DNA from: Gammaproteobacteria bacterium
GTDB lineage: Bacteria > Pseudomonadota > Gammaproteobacteria > DSM-26407
Length of the DNA stretch: 7,338 nt
Direction of reading: 5' to 3'
Assembly: GCA_028694565.1 (NCBI GenBank)
Contig: JAQVKR010000129.1
Location: 1 to 7,338 of the forward strand
Each line of letters starts with the position of its first letter. Position 1 is the first letter of the stretch. The notes below the pieces were generated by a model. That model was not told the origin of the DNA and made no database searches. It saw only the letters and a list, made by a program, of their open reading frames with translations. Made by a program: the position numbers and the translations under genes. Below are positions 6,822-7,338 of this stretch, one piece after another.

Positions 6822-6914
6822 ATGAACATTCAGCAGACCCGACTCCTTCCGAGCCCGCTTCGCCAGTCCCTCCTGCCGGGCCTGGGTCTGCTGCTGCGCC
6901 TCGCGCGCACATAA
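6822..6914 (+). CDS. Leucine-rich leader peptide of the leuA attenuator
   Basis: A 30-codon ORF beginning MNIQQTRLLP and ending in TAA at 6912-6914. Ten of its 30 residues are Leu (8, 9, 13, 17, 18, 21, 23, 24, 25 and 27), with three consecutive CTG codons at 6888-6896. It lies about 230 bases before leuA and just after a good promoter. This matches the leuL-type leader peptides that control leucine genes by attenuation: a ribosome short of Leu-tRNA stalls on the Leu codons and changes the folding of the downstream RNA. The peptide is not similar in sequence to enterobacterial LeuL, but such peptides are conserved in composition only. No Shine-Dalgarno sequence precedes the ATG; since it coincides with the predicted transcription start, it is probably translated from a leaderless RNA. 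The peptide itself likely has no function beyond being translated. Confidence 0.8.
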   Translation: MNIQQTRLLPSPLRQSLLPGLGLLLRLART

Positions 6915-7007
6915 CCTCGACACACACATCCCCGTAGTACCGACCAGCCGCCCACCGCACCCGCGGGGCGACGGCCTGTTGCCATCCTCGCCAGAGGTGT
7001 TCCGTTC

Positions 7008-7338
<331 letters not shown>

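Overview
The window is GC-rich, densely coded DNA from a Gram-negative bacterium. All recognisable genes lie on the + strand. A TonB-dependent outer-membrane receptor, an RND efflux pump and a leuA gene of the long (pseudomonad/actinobacterial) type point to a proteobacterium, most likely a gammaproteobacterium. The composition and the intergenic 'CACGAAGG / CGCAGATTA' repeats feel like Chromatiales or a relative, but that is an impression from memory, not a demonstrated assignment.

Layout. (1) 1-377 is the C-terminal end of a TonB-dependent receptor that starts outside the window. (2) 491-931 encodes a small exported Spy/CpxP-like protein with two LTPEQQ motifs. (3) 932-1489 is a long non-coding gap with two GC-rich hairpins (the second a good terminator candidate), about 380 bases with no recognisable content, and then a promoter with a strong palindromic operator. 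(4) 1490-6461 is a regulator-plus-pump unit: a TetR/AcrR repressor, an RND periplasmic adaptor and an RND inner-membrane transporter. The last two overlap by ATGA. No outer-membrane channel gene is present, so the pump presumably borrows one encoded elsewhere. (5) 6487-6762 is a non-coding nested inverted repeat: a perfect 33-bp outer arm and a near-perfect 27/28-base inner arm, each built on a 9-base period. (6) 6786-7338 is the start of a leucine biosynthesis gene: a sigma70-like promoter, a 30-residue peptide with 10 leucines, a non-coding leader with a 12-bp GC hairpin, and then the first 63 codons of 2-isopropylmalate synthase.

How the parts work together. The TetR-family protein probably represses its own promoter: the 22-bp operator covers the predicted transcription start. 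By co-transcription it would also control the adaptor and transporter genes, with release when a pump substrate binds. The leuA leader looks like a ribosome-mediated transcription attenuator. Stalling at Leu codons under leucine shortage would allow read-through into leuA. Its most striking feature is that the leader ATG sits at the predicted transcription start with no Shine-Dalgarno sequence, which suggests a leaderless leader peptide. A second small ORF with a good ribosome binding site spans the terminator hairpin and overlaps the leuA start, so the control may have an extra layer.

The best candidates for something not yet described are the leuA leader architecture and the nested inverted-repeat element. 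The protein-coding genes belong to well-known families.
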